Positions 33,319 to 40,100 of a stretch of 51,068 bases of DNA are shown one piece after another. The notes beneath the pieces are model-generated. The model saw only the letters and a list, made by a program, of their open reading frames with translations, ran no database searches and had not been told where the DNA came from. The translations under genes and the position numbers were made by a program. The stretch's first letter is position 1. Every line of letters begins with the position of its first letter. This stretch comes from Treponema sp. (GTDB lineage Bacteria > Spirochaetota > Spirochaetia > Treponematales > Treponemataceae): assembly GCA_022510845.1 (NCBI GenBank), contig JAFLSR010000014.1:1-51068 (forward strand), in the 5' to 3' direction.

Positions 33319-34230
33319 TTACACGCTTTGCGTGTTGGATGCGCGGAATCGCAGATTTTCCGCCCTTACAAACGGCTCTTCGATTCCGCGCTCCGTGATG
33401 GCTTTGTATTTTTCTGGATGCCGATACGCGTTTCCCATAACGTCGGTCGCACGATATTCGCGGAGCATACGCATATCGATTTTTCCCACATAAACGCCTT
33501 CTTCGCCCGGCGCTTCCAACACGCACATATCCCTTGCGCCCGCCTCATCTCGAATCCATGCAACCCCGTCAAAAACGCTGGAACACCCGTTGCAATCCGG
33601 ATGCCCCGCAGGATAATTGCAAGTGGCAACGGCAATCATATTTTCGTAAGCGCGAGTGCGGAGTGCGGAAAGCCTGTTTATTTCCATTGGACAAGCGTTC
33701 GGAGCAAGCACAACTTCCGCGCCTTTAAGCATAAGGATTCGCGCGCTTTCCGGAAACTCGCGGTCAAAACAAATCATACAACCGATTTTGACATTTCCAA
33801 TTCCAGTTTCAATATCCGCGACAAAAAAATCTTCGCCAGATGAAAGCCGCGCTTCATCGCTAAAATCGCAAGTATGAACTTTGGAATACTTCAACGCCAA
33901 TTTTCCGTGGCAATCAAAAAGCACAATCGTGTTCTTGGGCAGCGGCTCGTGTTTTTCGAGAAACGTAATTCCAATCGCCATTTCAAGTTCCTGCGCAAGT
34001 TTTTGGAATTCGCACACAAAAGCGCCGTTCTCCGCGAGAGCCAATTTTTTCAGTTCGTCAATATTTTCGGGAATGTGATAACCGCTACTCCACATTTCAG
34101 GAAAAAGCGCGATGTCCGCGCCAAGTTTTTTTGCATGAACGCAGGCAGCGATTCCTTTGTCAAGATTTCCTTGCAGCGAATTTGTGGGCAGCAACTGCAA
34201 CAACGCGACATTCAAGATTTTGTCATTCAT
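33319..34230 (-). CDS. Carbon-nitrogen hydrolase (nitrilase superfamily amidase)
   Basis: Cytoplasmic amidase of 303 residues from the ATG at 34230. The catalytic triad is visible: Glu in ADIALFPEMWSSGY (about residue 45), Lys in LKYSKVHTCDF (about 117) and Cys in VKIGCMICFDREFPESAR (about 155). Similar enzymes act on N-carbamoyl compounds, omega-amides or nitriles; substrate not assignable. The last five codons and stop are read through a hairpin (ACACGC-ttt-GCGTGT) that belongs to the local repeat sequence. It follows the HMGL-like aldolase gene by 172 nt, a gap filled by a mosaic element. Confidence 0.85.
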   Translation of the reverse strand: MNDKILNVALLQLLPTNSLQGNLDKGIAACVHAKKLGADIALFPEMWSSGYHIPENIDELKKLALAENGAFVCEFQKLAQELEMAIGITFLEKHEPLPKNTIVLFDCHGKLALKYSKVHTCDFSDEARLSSGEDFFVADIETGIGNVKIGCMICFDREFPESARILMLKGAEVVLAPNACPMEINRLSALRTRAYENMIAVATCNYPAGHPDCNGCSSVFDGVAWIRDEAGARDMCVLEAPGEEGVYVGKIDMRMLREYRATDVMGNAYRHPEKYKAITERGIEEPFVRAENLRFRASNTQSV

Positions 34231-34242
34231 ATTTAAATTTGT

Positions 34243-34395
34243 CCGGGATGTTGGAGGGGGCGCATTTTTAAGCAAAGCAAAGCCTTGCTTAACGAGTTTT
34301 CGCTTGCTCGCAAGGCTCGCATTTTAGTTCGCACGCTCTCTAAAAACGCGAAAACTCGCGCCCTCATTGGTTTCGCTACCGCACGGGGGTTCAGA
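34243..34395. repeat. Mosaic palindromic element between aldolase and amidase genes
   Basis: Concentric stems: GAGGGGGCGC/GCGCCCTC outermost, AAGCAA...TTGCTT, CGAGTTTTCGC (34293-34303) with GCGAAAACTCG (34348-34358), and an inner TTTTAG/CTAAAA. Shares 66 bp with the element at 24971-25038. Confidence 0.75.
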
Positions 34396-34402
34396 AAAAA
34401 AA

Positions 34403-35380
34403 CTATTCCTGCGCGATTTGGTCGTCGTAGAATTTGGAATAATCTTTGCGCTTTTCTTTTGTGAATGCAATCGCAGTACGCGGATGCTGATTCAACAAGC
34501 CCGTAACAAGGTACGGCACGTCGTAACCCCAAACTATGCCTTCTTTTTTCAAGTCGGCAATTCGAGTTTCCACGAATTTGAGGACAGGATAAATATCGTA
34601 TTTTGGGTTTTTCAAAAACGCCAAGAGGTTTTCGATGAAGCAGTTTCCCGCGCCGCGCCCCATTCCGCTGTAAGTGGCGTCAAGCCAATCCACGCCGTCG
34701 CCCACGGCTTCGATTGTGTTCGCGAAAGCCAACTGCTGATTGTTGTGCGCGTGGATTCCCAGAGACTTTCCGTACTTGTCGGCGAATTCTTTGTACATCG
34801 CCGCGATTCGTTGCATTTGCTCCGGATAAATCGAACCGTAACTGTCTACAATGTAAATGCAATCCACCGAAGAATTTCCGAGCATATCGAGCGCGGCCCG
34901 TATGTCCCCCTCCTGCGCCGTGGAAATCGCCATGATGTTGCAAGTAACCTCATAGCCTTTCGCCTTTGCGTCTTCGATGATTTCGAGCGCGCCGGGAATC
35001 TGATGGGCATAGCAAGCCACGCGAATCAAATCGAGCGGGCTGTTCGAACGGTCGCGGATGTCGTTCTTGAAATCGCACCTGCCGACATCAGCCATCGCAG
35101 CGAGTTTTATTTTCTTTTCGGAATTGTCGCCAAGCACTTTGAAAATGTCGTCGTCATCGCAGAATTTCCATTTTCCGAATTTCGACTCGTCAAAAAGTTG
35201 TTTGCTTGCCTTGTAGCCAACTTCCATATAATCCACGCCGGCGGCTATGTTCGTCTGATAAACTTCTCTCACAAAATCATCGCTGAATTTAAAATCGTTC
35301 ACAAGACCGCCGTCGCGAAGCGTGGCATCCACCACACGAATCGATTCACGAAATCCCAACAATGCAGAAACTTCTTTCAT
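34403..35380 (-). CDS. HMGL-like aldolase / homocitrate-synthase-type TIM barrel enzyme
   Basis: A 325-residue cytoplasmic enzyme of the DRE-TIM superfamily. RVVDATLRDGGLVND near the N-terminus supplies the metal-binding Asp and catalytic Arg. IHAHNNQQLAFANTIEA (about residue 200) supplies the two metal-ligand His. DATYSGMGRGAGNCFIE follows. This layout recalls 4-hydroxy-2-oxovalerate aldolases and related uncharacterised aldolases found in capsule or O-antigen loci; the acceptor is not known. AGAGGA lies before the ATG, and an extended -10 (TAGAAT) lies near 35420. Confidence 0.8.
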   Translation of the reverse strand: MKEVSALLGFRESIRVVDATLRDGGLVNDFKFSDDFVREVYQTNIAAGVDYMEVGYKASKQLFDESKFGKWKFCDDDDIFKVLGDNSEKKIKLAAMADVGRCDFKNDIRDRSNSPLDLIRVACYAHQIPGALEIIEDAKAKGYEVTCNIMAISTAQEGDIRAALDMLGNSSVDCIYIVDSYGSIYPEQMQRIAAMYKEFADKYGKSLGIHAHNNQQLAFANTIEAVGDGVDWLDATYSGMGRGAGNCFIENLLAFLKNPKYDIYPVLKFVETRIADLKKEGIVWGYDVPYLVTGLLNQHPRTAIAFTKEKRKDYSKFYDDQIAQE

Positions 35381-35512
35381 ATTTTCCTCTTAATTCATAG
35401 GTAATTTTGCTCGTTGATTCTATCACAATCAAAAAAAAAAGTCTAGGCATCCTAAGCGGAAACTCGTGCACAGATTGCCGTTTCTCACTTTGCCGCAAAA
35501 CGCGCTTTTGGA

Positions 35513-35598
35513 GCGAAAAACGCGCCCGCCGAATTTCGCCGCATTTTGACTCGCGTATTGCACTTGCCCATAAAATTCAATATAATTGCTCGCCAAGT
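35513..35598 (+). repeat. Dispersed repeat carrying a promoter, copy 1
   Basis: About 84 bp nearly identical to 39068-39153 (two mismatches and one indel). Both contain TTGCAC-17-TATAAT. This copy is not followed by a recognised gene on the plus strand. Confidence 0.85.
35558..35586 (+). promoter_or_regulatory. Promoter TTGCAC-17-TATAAT within repeat copy 1
   Basis: -35 at 35558-35563, -10 at 35581-35586. Would start an RNA near 35593 running antisense into the end of the gene at 35698. Confidence 0.6.
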
Positions 35599-35697
35599 TG
35601 TGCGCAGAATTCTGAGCCGATGCCTGCGTCAAAATGTGTGAACCTGCCACAGCGAAAGGTCTTACCATGGCAGGTTTCGATGAGTATCCTATGCACT

Positions 35698-37069
35698 TTA
35701 TCTACGTTTACTTTTTTTGGACGCAGAAATTTCTTCCGATGTCATTTCTCTTATCAAATAACAATCAAAGTCGCGATAAATCAAATATTTCTGATTTGTA
35801 ATTTTCTCTAGGACTTTCAAAAACGCATCACTACTTATTTCAAATGTTCTTTCAGCTTCATCTTTCAAATTAAATCGGTCATAATCCCTATCATAAGAAC
35901 TATCTAGTTTAATTAAAGTAAACCTGTCATCAAGAATCATTGTCTCGGTGTGTGCGGAAATTTTTTCAAAATAAGACTTTACGAGGGGAATTTCTACATC
36001 TTCGGAATATGCCTCTGCAAAACGGCTTGCCTTCAAATCTTCCGTTTTATTCCAACAGTAAATCATTGCCTTGCTCATGTCCAGCTGAATTTCGGAAAGA
36101 TTTTTTACAAAAGAACGCGCCTCTTCATCTCCAGCAGTTCGTTTTGTCCAACCATCATCGTCCCTATTATATTTTCCATACTTCAAATAAACAGCCACAG
36201 GATTTATAAAAGCCTTGCCGTTGTCTATCAAGTCCATTATGTCTGGAATAATGCCATCAAAACTTATTTCTCCCTCGTAATAATCATTAGTATACCGTAG
36301 CCTATGCAAAAGCCAACGTTTTCCCTTTACAAGTTCCTTGCCATTTTCATCCACAATGTTGAATTCGTAGTCATATAAACTTCTGTCCGTTTCATTCGGC
36401 ATTTCATAAGGAGCATTTCTACCAACAATAGGGGAATCGAAAAAAGCAAATGCGTTAAAATATCTGGTTATACCTCCAATTTTAACGCCAAAGAGTTTTA
36501 CCCCGGCGACATCATAGACCTCATTTTTGGCGGAATTTACTGAATAATATGGCCAATAGCGCGGCAAATCTTTCCAGTCCGATTTATAGGCAGCCTCATA
36601 ACCGACTTCGATCACTCCAATTGTGTTTTTGTATCTGTCAGAAACCTCCCGACCAAATTGTCCTTTCGTTTTATAAGTCGCCGTCTTTGTCTCATAATTC
36701 AAATCACCTCGCTCAAGTTTTCCAAGATGGACTTCATACTTGCATATTGAGCTACCCAGTTTTTCCGCGTCAATCAAAAGGTTTTTCCACTCGTCGTGTA
36801 TCGTAAAGGAATTGAAACTTCCAAGCCCCCGGATTTCCGCTCTTTATTGCACTAGAAAGAGCCTCATAGCCATTCAGTGCATCGGTTTTTAACGATGGCT
36901 CGTCCGCACAACCAATAGCATCGTAATACGAATCCAGCGCGAACGCCCATTGTTTCTTTTTCTCATACTCTTTCGCTTTCGCAAGATGTTTTGAATACTC
37001 TGCGCTTTGAGCAAAAGCGAACACCGCAAAACAAAGAGACGCAAGTGTAATACCTACAATCTTTTTCAT
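35698..37069 (-). pseudogene. Secreted protein gene with a frameshift at a G5 run
   Basis: The ATG at 37069 (AGGAG upstream) opens MKKIVGITLASLCFAVFAFA, a signal peptide, then a TPR-like helical segment (AKAKEYEKKKQWAFALDSYY). At GGGGG (plus-strand C at 36826-36830) the frame leads to a stop at 36770. Dropping one G continues as GLGSFNSFTIHDEWKNLLID and joins smoothly to the downstream frame, which runs to 35698. The whole would be about 456 residues. The downstream part (SICKYEVHLGKLERGDLNY, WPYYSVNSAKNEV) resembles a treponemal family of secreted paralogues as I remember it, function unknown. A sequencing error is as likely as a real mutation. Confidence 0.7.
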
Positions 37070-37087
37070 ACAAATCTCCTAAAGTAT

Positions 37088-37522
37088 TTATTCGTTGCTG
37101 ATAAAATCTTCAAACTCTGACGCGATATCCTTGACGATGAGACTGAGCAGTTCGGCAGCGATGATACCGTTTTTTTCCTCATTGTCCTCTTTACCCCGCC
37201 AAAGGAGTTCCGCTCCGTTTTTATTTGCGAAATTCTCAATTCCGTTTGTGGTTTCTCCTCTTGTCCGTGTTGCCGTCACCAAGATGTCATACCCATGCTT
37301 TTTGGCGAAACTGATGCTCTCTTGAGTTGCCTCACCATAGTCGCCTGCGGTACAAACCACGACTTTCTTTCCAAAGAATTCAAAACTAGCCTGAAAATCA
37401 TCATCGCTAATTCGAATTTTTTCATCCAAAACCGCGACGGCTTCAAGCAAGTCAATCAGTTTGTTGAGCGTCGTGGTCTTTCCTTTGTTGGCACTTGCAT
37501 AAAGCGCGACAATCTTTTTCAT
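37088..37522 (-). CDS. Small P-loop NTPase, unknown function
   Basis: A 144-residue cytoplasmic protein beginning MKKIVALYASANKGKTTTLN, with Walker A ASANKGKTTT at residue 9. VVVCTAGDYGEATQESISFA is in the place of a Walker B/switch region. It is much shorter than ParA or signal-recognition GTPases. Two ATGs (37528 and 37522) follow AGGAGG; the second is better spaced. It is divergent from an XRE regulator and upstream of the secreted protein gene on the same strand (18-nt gap). The XRE protein may control it through the inverted repeat at 37644-37663. Confidence 0.65.
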   Translation of the reverse strand: MKKIVALYASANKGKTTTLNKLIDLLEAVAVLDEKIRISDDDFQASFEFFGKKVVVCTAGDYGEATQESISFAKKHGYDILVTATRTRGETTNGIENFANKNGAELLWRGKEDNEEKNGIIAAELLSLIVKDIASEFEDFISNE

Positions 37523-37643
37523 CTGCATTTTCCTCCTGCATAAAATTGCTCTCAAGTTCATTACAACATTGCCATCGTACAGTAGACAAATTTTTCGCAA
37601 AACGAAAAAAAAACGGCAAAATTGTATTTTATATTGAAAAAGT

Positions 37644-37663
37644 TGATTAAACTGTATTAATCA
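37644..37663. promoter_or_regulatory. Inverted repeat TGATTAA-N6-TTAATCA, candidate operator
   Basis: Perfect 7-bp arms in the middle of the 198-bp divergent region between the P-loop gene and the XRE regulator. Size and symmetry suit a dimeric XRE repressor; binding is inferred from position. Confidence 0.5.
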
Positions 37664-37720
37664 CAACTCTAGTACAATTTAACCGAATTGTCAAGTCAAA
37701 AAGTCGGTTATTTTGTCTTT

Positions 37721-38017
37721 ATGAACAAATATGCATCTGACTTTGTGGAAAATTTAATTTTCTACCGCACAAAAAAGAATATGTCGCAGTTGGAGCTTTC
37801 GGGAATCTGTGAGTGCGCGAAAAGCACGATAAGCGGCATAGAATCGCGAAAAAACTATCCATCATTCGAACTGATTCTGAAAATCGCCTATGCCTTGGAA
37901 ATCACGCCTGCGGATTTATTCCTGCGGAACGCTTCACACTCGGTCTTTGCGACGAGGAAGGTCATACAAGACGAATTCATGCCGTATGTGAGCAAGTTTT
38001 TTGAGGAGCATTTTTAG
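37721..38017 (+). CDS. XRE-family HTH transcription regulator
   Basis: A 98-residue DNA-binding protein from the ATG at 37721. The helix-turn-helix is MSQLELSGICECAKSTISGIE (residues 23-43), followed by ALEITPADLF, typical of HTH_3 proteins; a 30-residue C-terminal tail follows. It contains more cysteines than usual in the HTH (GICECA). There is no Shine-Dalgarno site; TATTTT lies 6 nt before the ATG, so it may be leaderless. It stands between the divergent P-loop gene and the toxin-antitoxin pair 111 nt downstream. Confidence 0.82.
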   Translation: MNKYASDFVENLIFYRTKKNMSQLELSGICECAKSTISGIESRKNYPSFELILKIAYALEITPADLFLRNASHSVFATRKVIQDEFMPYVSKFFEEHF

Positions 38018-38128
38018 GGAAATCGGATTGCTTAAAACGAATACCTCATCTCCATGCAAATATGCTTTTAACTAGTAGCCACTATACAATTTTGCCAAAA
38101 TGTGATAAAATTTATTTGGAGGCACGCT

Positions 38129-38404
38129 ATGCTCACAGACAAAATGACCACCGAAATCTCCACCTTGCTTTTACGAGAGGGTTGCACCGAGTGCTACCTT
38201 TTTGGCTCGCATGTTACTGGCAATGCGGACGAATTTTCGGACATTGACATTGGCGTGACGGGACTTCCCTCGCGGCGATTTTTTGCCGTCCACTCGCTCC
38301 TTGAAGATGCCACAAAACATAATGTTGATTTGGTTGACTTTGACGAAAAGCCTAAATTTTTTGCCTTGCTACGAGATTTGGGGGAACTAAGGAAAATTGG
38401 ATAA
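38129..38404 (+). CDS. MntA-type minimal nucleotidyltransferase (antitoxin)
   Basis: A 91-residue nucleotidyltransferase with GSHVTGNADEFSDID near residue 26, a textbook GSx10DxD motif. In characterised HepT/MntA (type VII) systems the enzyme adds AMP to a Tyr of the HEPN RNase and silences it. GGAGG at 38118-38122 fits the ATG at 38129. The stop overlaps the TTG start of the HEPN gene by 8 nt, so the pair is translationally coupled. Antitoxin-first order is less common than toxin-first. Confidence 0.85.
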   Translation: MLTDKMTTEISTLLLREGCTECYLFGSHVTGNADEFSDIDIGVTGLPSRRFFAVHSLLEDATKHNVDLVDFDEKPKFFALLRDLGELRKIG

Positions 38405-38834
38405 AGCGGCAGAGGCGAAAATCCGCTACGAAATCTCGCAGATTGATGAGCTTGTGGAAAAGTCTCTGCCACTTGTTTCCTTATGCAGAATAAAAGAGCC
38501 TGATTTCATTGAACTTACAGCGGCGGGCGGCATACTTCATTCTTTCTACAATGGACTGGAGAATATTTTTGTCCTGTTCGGGAAAGCTTTGGACTTTAAC
38601 TTCAAGGATTCCCCACAGTGGCACAGAAATCTCATCGACTTTATTTTCGCGCGGTTTGACTTTCTGCCCTCTGGCCTGCGCCAACCTCTTGCTGAATACA
38701 TGGGTTTCCGACACTTCTTCCGCCATTCATACGGCTACACAACAAAGTGGGAAAAATGCGCGCACCTGTTTTTGGGGATGCCAGACTTTTGGCAAACAAT
38801 AAGACAGGAAATCTCAAGAATGTGCGCTATGTGA
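38397..38834 (+). CDS. HepT-like HEPN ribonuclease toxin
   Basis: A 145-residue all-helical protein starting at a TTG that overlaps the antitoxin gene. FRHFFRHSYGY near residue 108 contains Rx4HxY, the active-site and AMPylation motif of HepT toxins. Upstream, AGGILHSFYNGLENIF resembles the first HEPN helices. The family cleaves RNA (tRNA in studied cases); this copy's target is unknown. It is somewhat longer than classic DUF86 HepT (about 110-135), so it may belong to the HepT-like subgroup paired with other MNT enzymes. Confidence 0.82.
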   Translation: MDKAAEAKIRYEISQIDELVEKSLPLVSLCRIKEPDFIELTAAGGILHSFYNGLENIFVLFGKALDFNFKDSPQWHRNLIDFIFARFDFLPSGLRQPLAEYMGFRHFFRHSYGYTTKWEKCAHLFLGMPDFWQTIRQEISRMCAM

Positions 38835-39067
38835 GAACTATGGAAAGTTGCCCTGCAATTTTTATTTTCCTGCCCCTGTCATTACAAGCCTTTTGCGTTA
38901 GGGATTGGAGCGCCTACGCAGCAGTTCTGTAGCGAGCAAAGCGAGCGGAAGAATAGAGCGAAAGCGTAAGCAATGCGAGTTTTTCTTCGCAAAACTCGGT
39001 AGCAACTTGTTCACGGAAAGCCCGACCGCCAAAGGCGGAAACGCCCGAAATGAATTTCTCTCCTTGT

Positions 39068-39153
39068 ATGCGAAAAACGCGCCCGCCGAATTTCGCCGCA
39101 TTTTGAATCGCGTATTGCACTTGCCCATAAAATTCAATATAATTGTTCGCAAG
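39068..39153 (+). repeat. Dispersed repeat carrying a promoter, copy 2
   Basis: Near-identical to 35513-35598; here the promoter is followed 28 nt later by the start codon of an M48 peptidase gene, so the repeat supplies that gene's transcription. Confidence 0.85.
39115..39143 (+). promoter_or_regulatory. Promoter TTGCAC-17-TATAAT of the M48 gene
   Basis: -35 at 39115-39120, exact 17-bp spacer, -10 at 39138-39143. Predicted leader of about 22 nt with GGGAG as the ribosome site. Confidence 0.8.
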
Positions 39154-39171
39154 TTTTCATCGGGAGTTTTT

Positions 39172-39972
39172 ATGAAAAAAATCTTCGGCGCGATTTTATT
39201 TTTGTCGTCCGCCATTTTTATCGCGTGCATGTCGAGCACGTCGTCGGGACTTGTGGGCGCGGACAGAAACCAGCTTTTTCTTTACAGCGAAGCGCAGATG
39301 AACCAAAGCGCGGCAACGCAATATTCGCAAGTAATCGCGGAAGCAAAGGCCGCAAAAAAATTGAACACGGACCCAGCCACTTACAATCGCGTCCAAAAAA
39401 TCGCCGCAAATTTGATTGCCAAAACAAGCACATTCAGAAACGACGCGCCCGACTGGGATTGGGAAGTGAATGTCATCGCTGATTCCACGATAAACGCTTG
39501 GTGTATGCCGGGCGGAAAAATCGTCGTCTACACCGGCATCATCAATTCTCTTAAACTGACGGACGGCGAACTTGCCGCAGTGATGGGGCACGAAATCTCG
39601 CACGCGCTCAAAGAGCACAGCCGCGAACAAGCCAGCAGAGCGACACTCACCCAACTTGGAATCGCGGCGATTTCTTCCATAGCGAACTTGGGCGATTTGG
39701 GAACGATGGCACTCGCGCTCGGCGCACAATACGGGATAACGCTTCCTTTCAGCCGCGACAACGAAACCGAAGCCGACAACATGGGAACGGAACTCATGGC
39801 GCGCGCGGGCTACGACCCGAACGAAGCCGTGAGCATTTGGAAAAAAATGAATTCGCTCACGACATCATCCACGCCGGAATTTATGAGCACGCATCCTTCG
39901 AATTCTTCGCGTATTTCCAACTTGCAAAAAATTGCCGAAAAAGTTTGGCCGCTATACGAAGAAGCAAAATAG
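39172..39972 (+). CDS. M48-family metallopeptidase lipoprotein
   Basis: Periplasmic zinc peptidase of 266 residues, like E. coli LoiP/YggG, likely involved in envelope quality control. The signal peptide MKKIFGAILFLSSAIFIAC ends in a lipobox with Cys at residue 19. The zinc motif is MGHEISHALKEH (HExxH, about residue 135), and the third ligand Glu is in RDNETEADNMGTELMARAGY (about 195). GGGAG precedes the ATG. Length and single catalytic domain fit the LoiP group. No terminator is obvious before the next gene. Confidence 0.92.
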   Translation: MKKIFGAILFLSSAIFIACMSSTSSGLVGADRNQLFLYSEAQMNQSAATQYSQVIAEAKAAKKLNTDPATYNRVQKIAANLIAKTSTFRNDAPDWDWEVNVIADSTINAWCMPGGKIVVYTGIINSLKLTDGELAAVMGHEISHALKEHSREQASRATLTQLGIAAISSIANLGDLGTMALALGAQYGITLPFSRDNETEADNMGTELMARAGYDPNEAVSIWKKMNSLTTSSTPEFMSTHPSNSSRISNLQKIAEKVWPLYEEAK

Positions 39973-40011
39973 CGTGCCTGCTTGAAATTCGATTATTATC
40001 ATTGATACTAT

Positions 40012-40038
40012 GCGATTTTCGATTCGCCGCAAAATCGC
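40012..40038 (+). promoter_or_regulatory. Leader hairpin upstream of the acyltransferase gene
   Basis: GCGATTTT-cgattcgccgc-AAAATCGC, just after a candidate TTGAAA-18-TACTAT promoter near 39984-40013. May end the M48 transcript or lie in the acyltransferase leader. Confidence 0.4.
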
Positions 40039-40100
40039 AGTTTCAGTGCTTTCAGAAATCGAAAAAGCGAAGGCATTGATTTTTTTTGGACAAAATAAAA

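Larger units (their letters stand above)
35381..35697. other. Intergenic region with repeat, promoter and hairpin
   Basis: No credible protein gene. The left part should hold the aldolase promoter. 35513-35598 is one copy of the dispersed promoter repeat. Beyond it AACCTGCCA...TGGCAGGTT (about 35640-35676) forms a 9-bp stem that may end the minus-strand gene or be part of a small plus-strand RNA. Confidence 0.6.
38835..39171. other. Intergenic region with mosaic hairpins and a promoter repeat
   Basis: Nothing protein-coding. 38890-38975 holds GCGTTAGGGATTGGAGCG-type sequence and GAGC-aaa-GCGAGC fragments. 38976-38998 is CGAGTTTT-tcttcgc-AAAACTCG, the same B module as at 2228 and 45453. CCGCC-aaa-GGCGG follows near 39026. 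From 39068 it is the second promoter repeat. Confidence 0.7.

Noticed and set aside
35407..35811. 134-codon plus-strand frame over the promoter repeat
   Set aside because: Runs through the aldolase promoter, the dispersed repeat and the end of another gene; composition is not protein-like.
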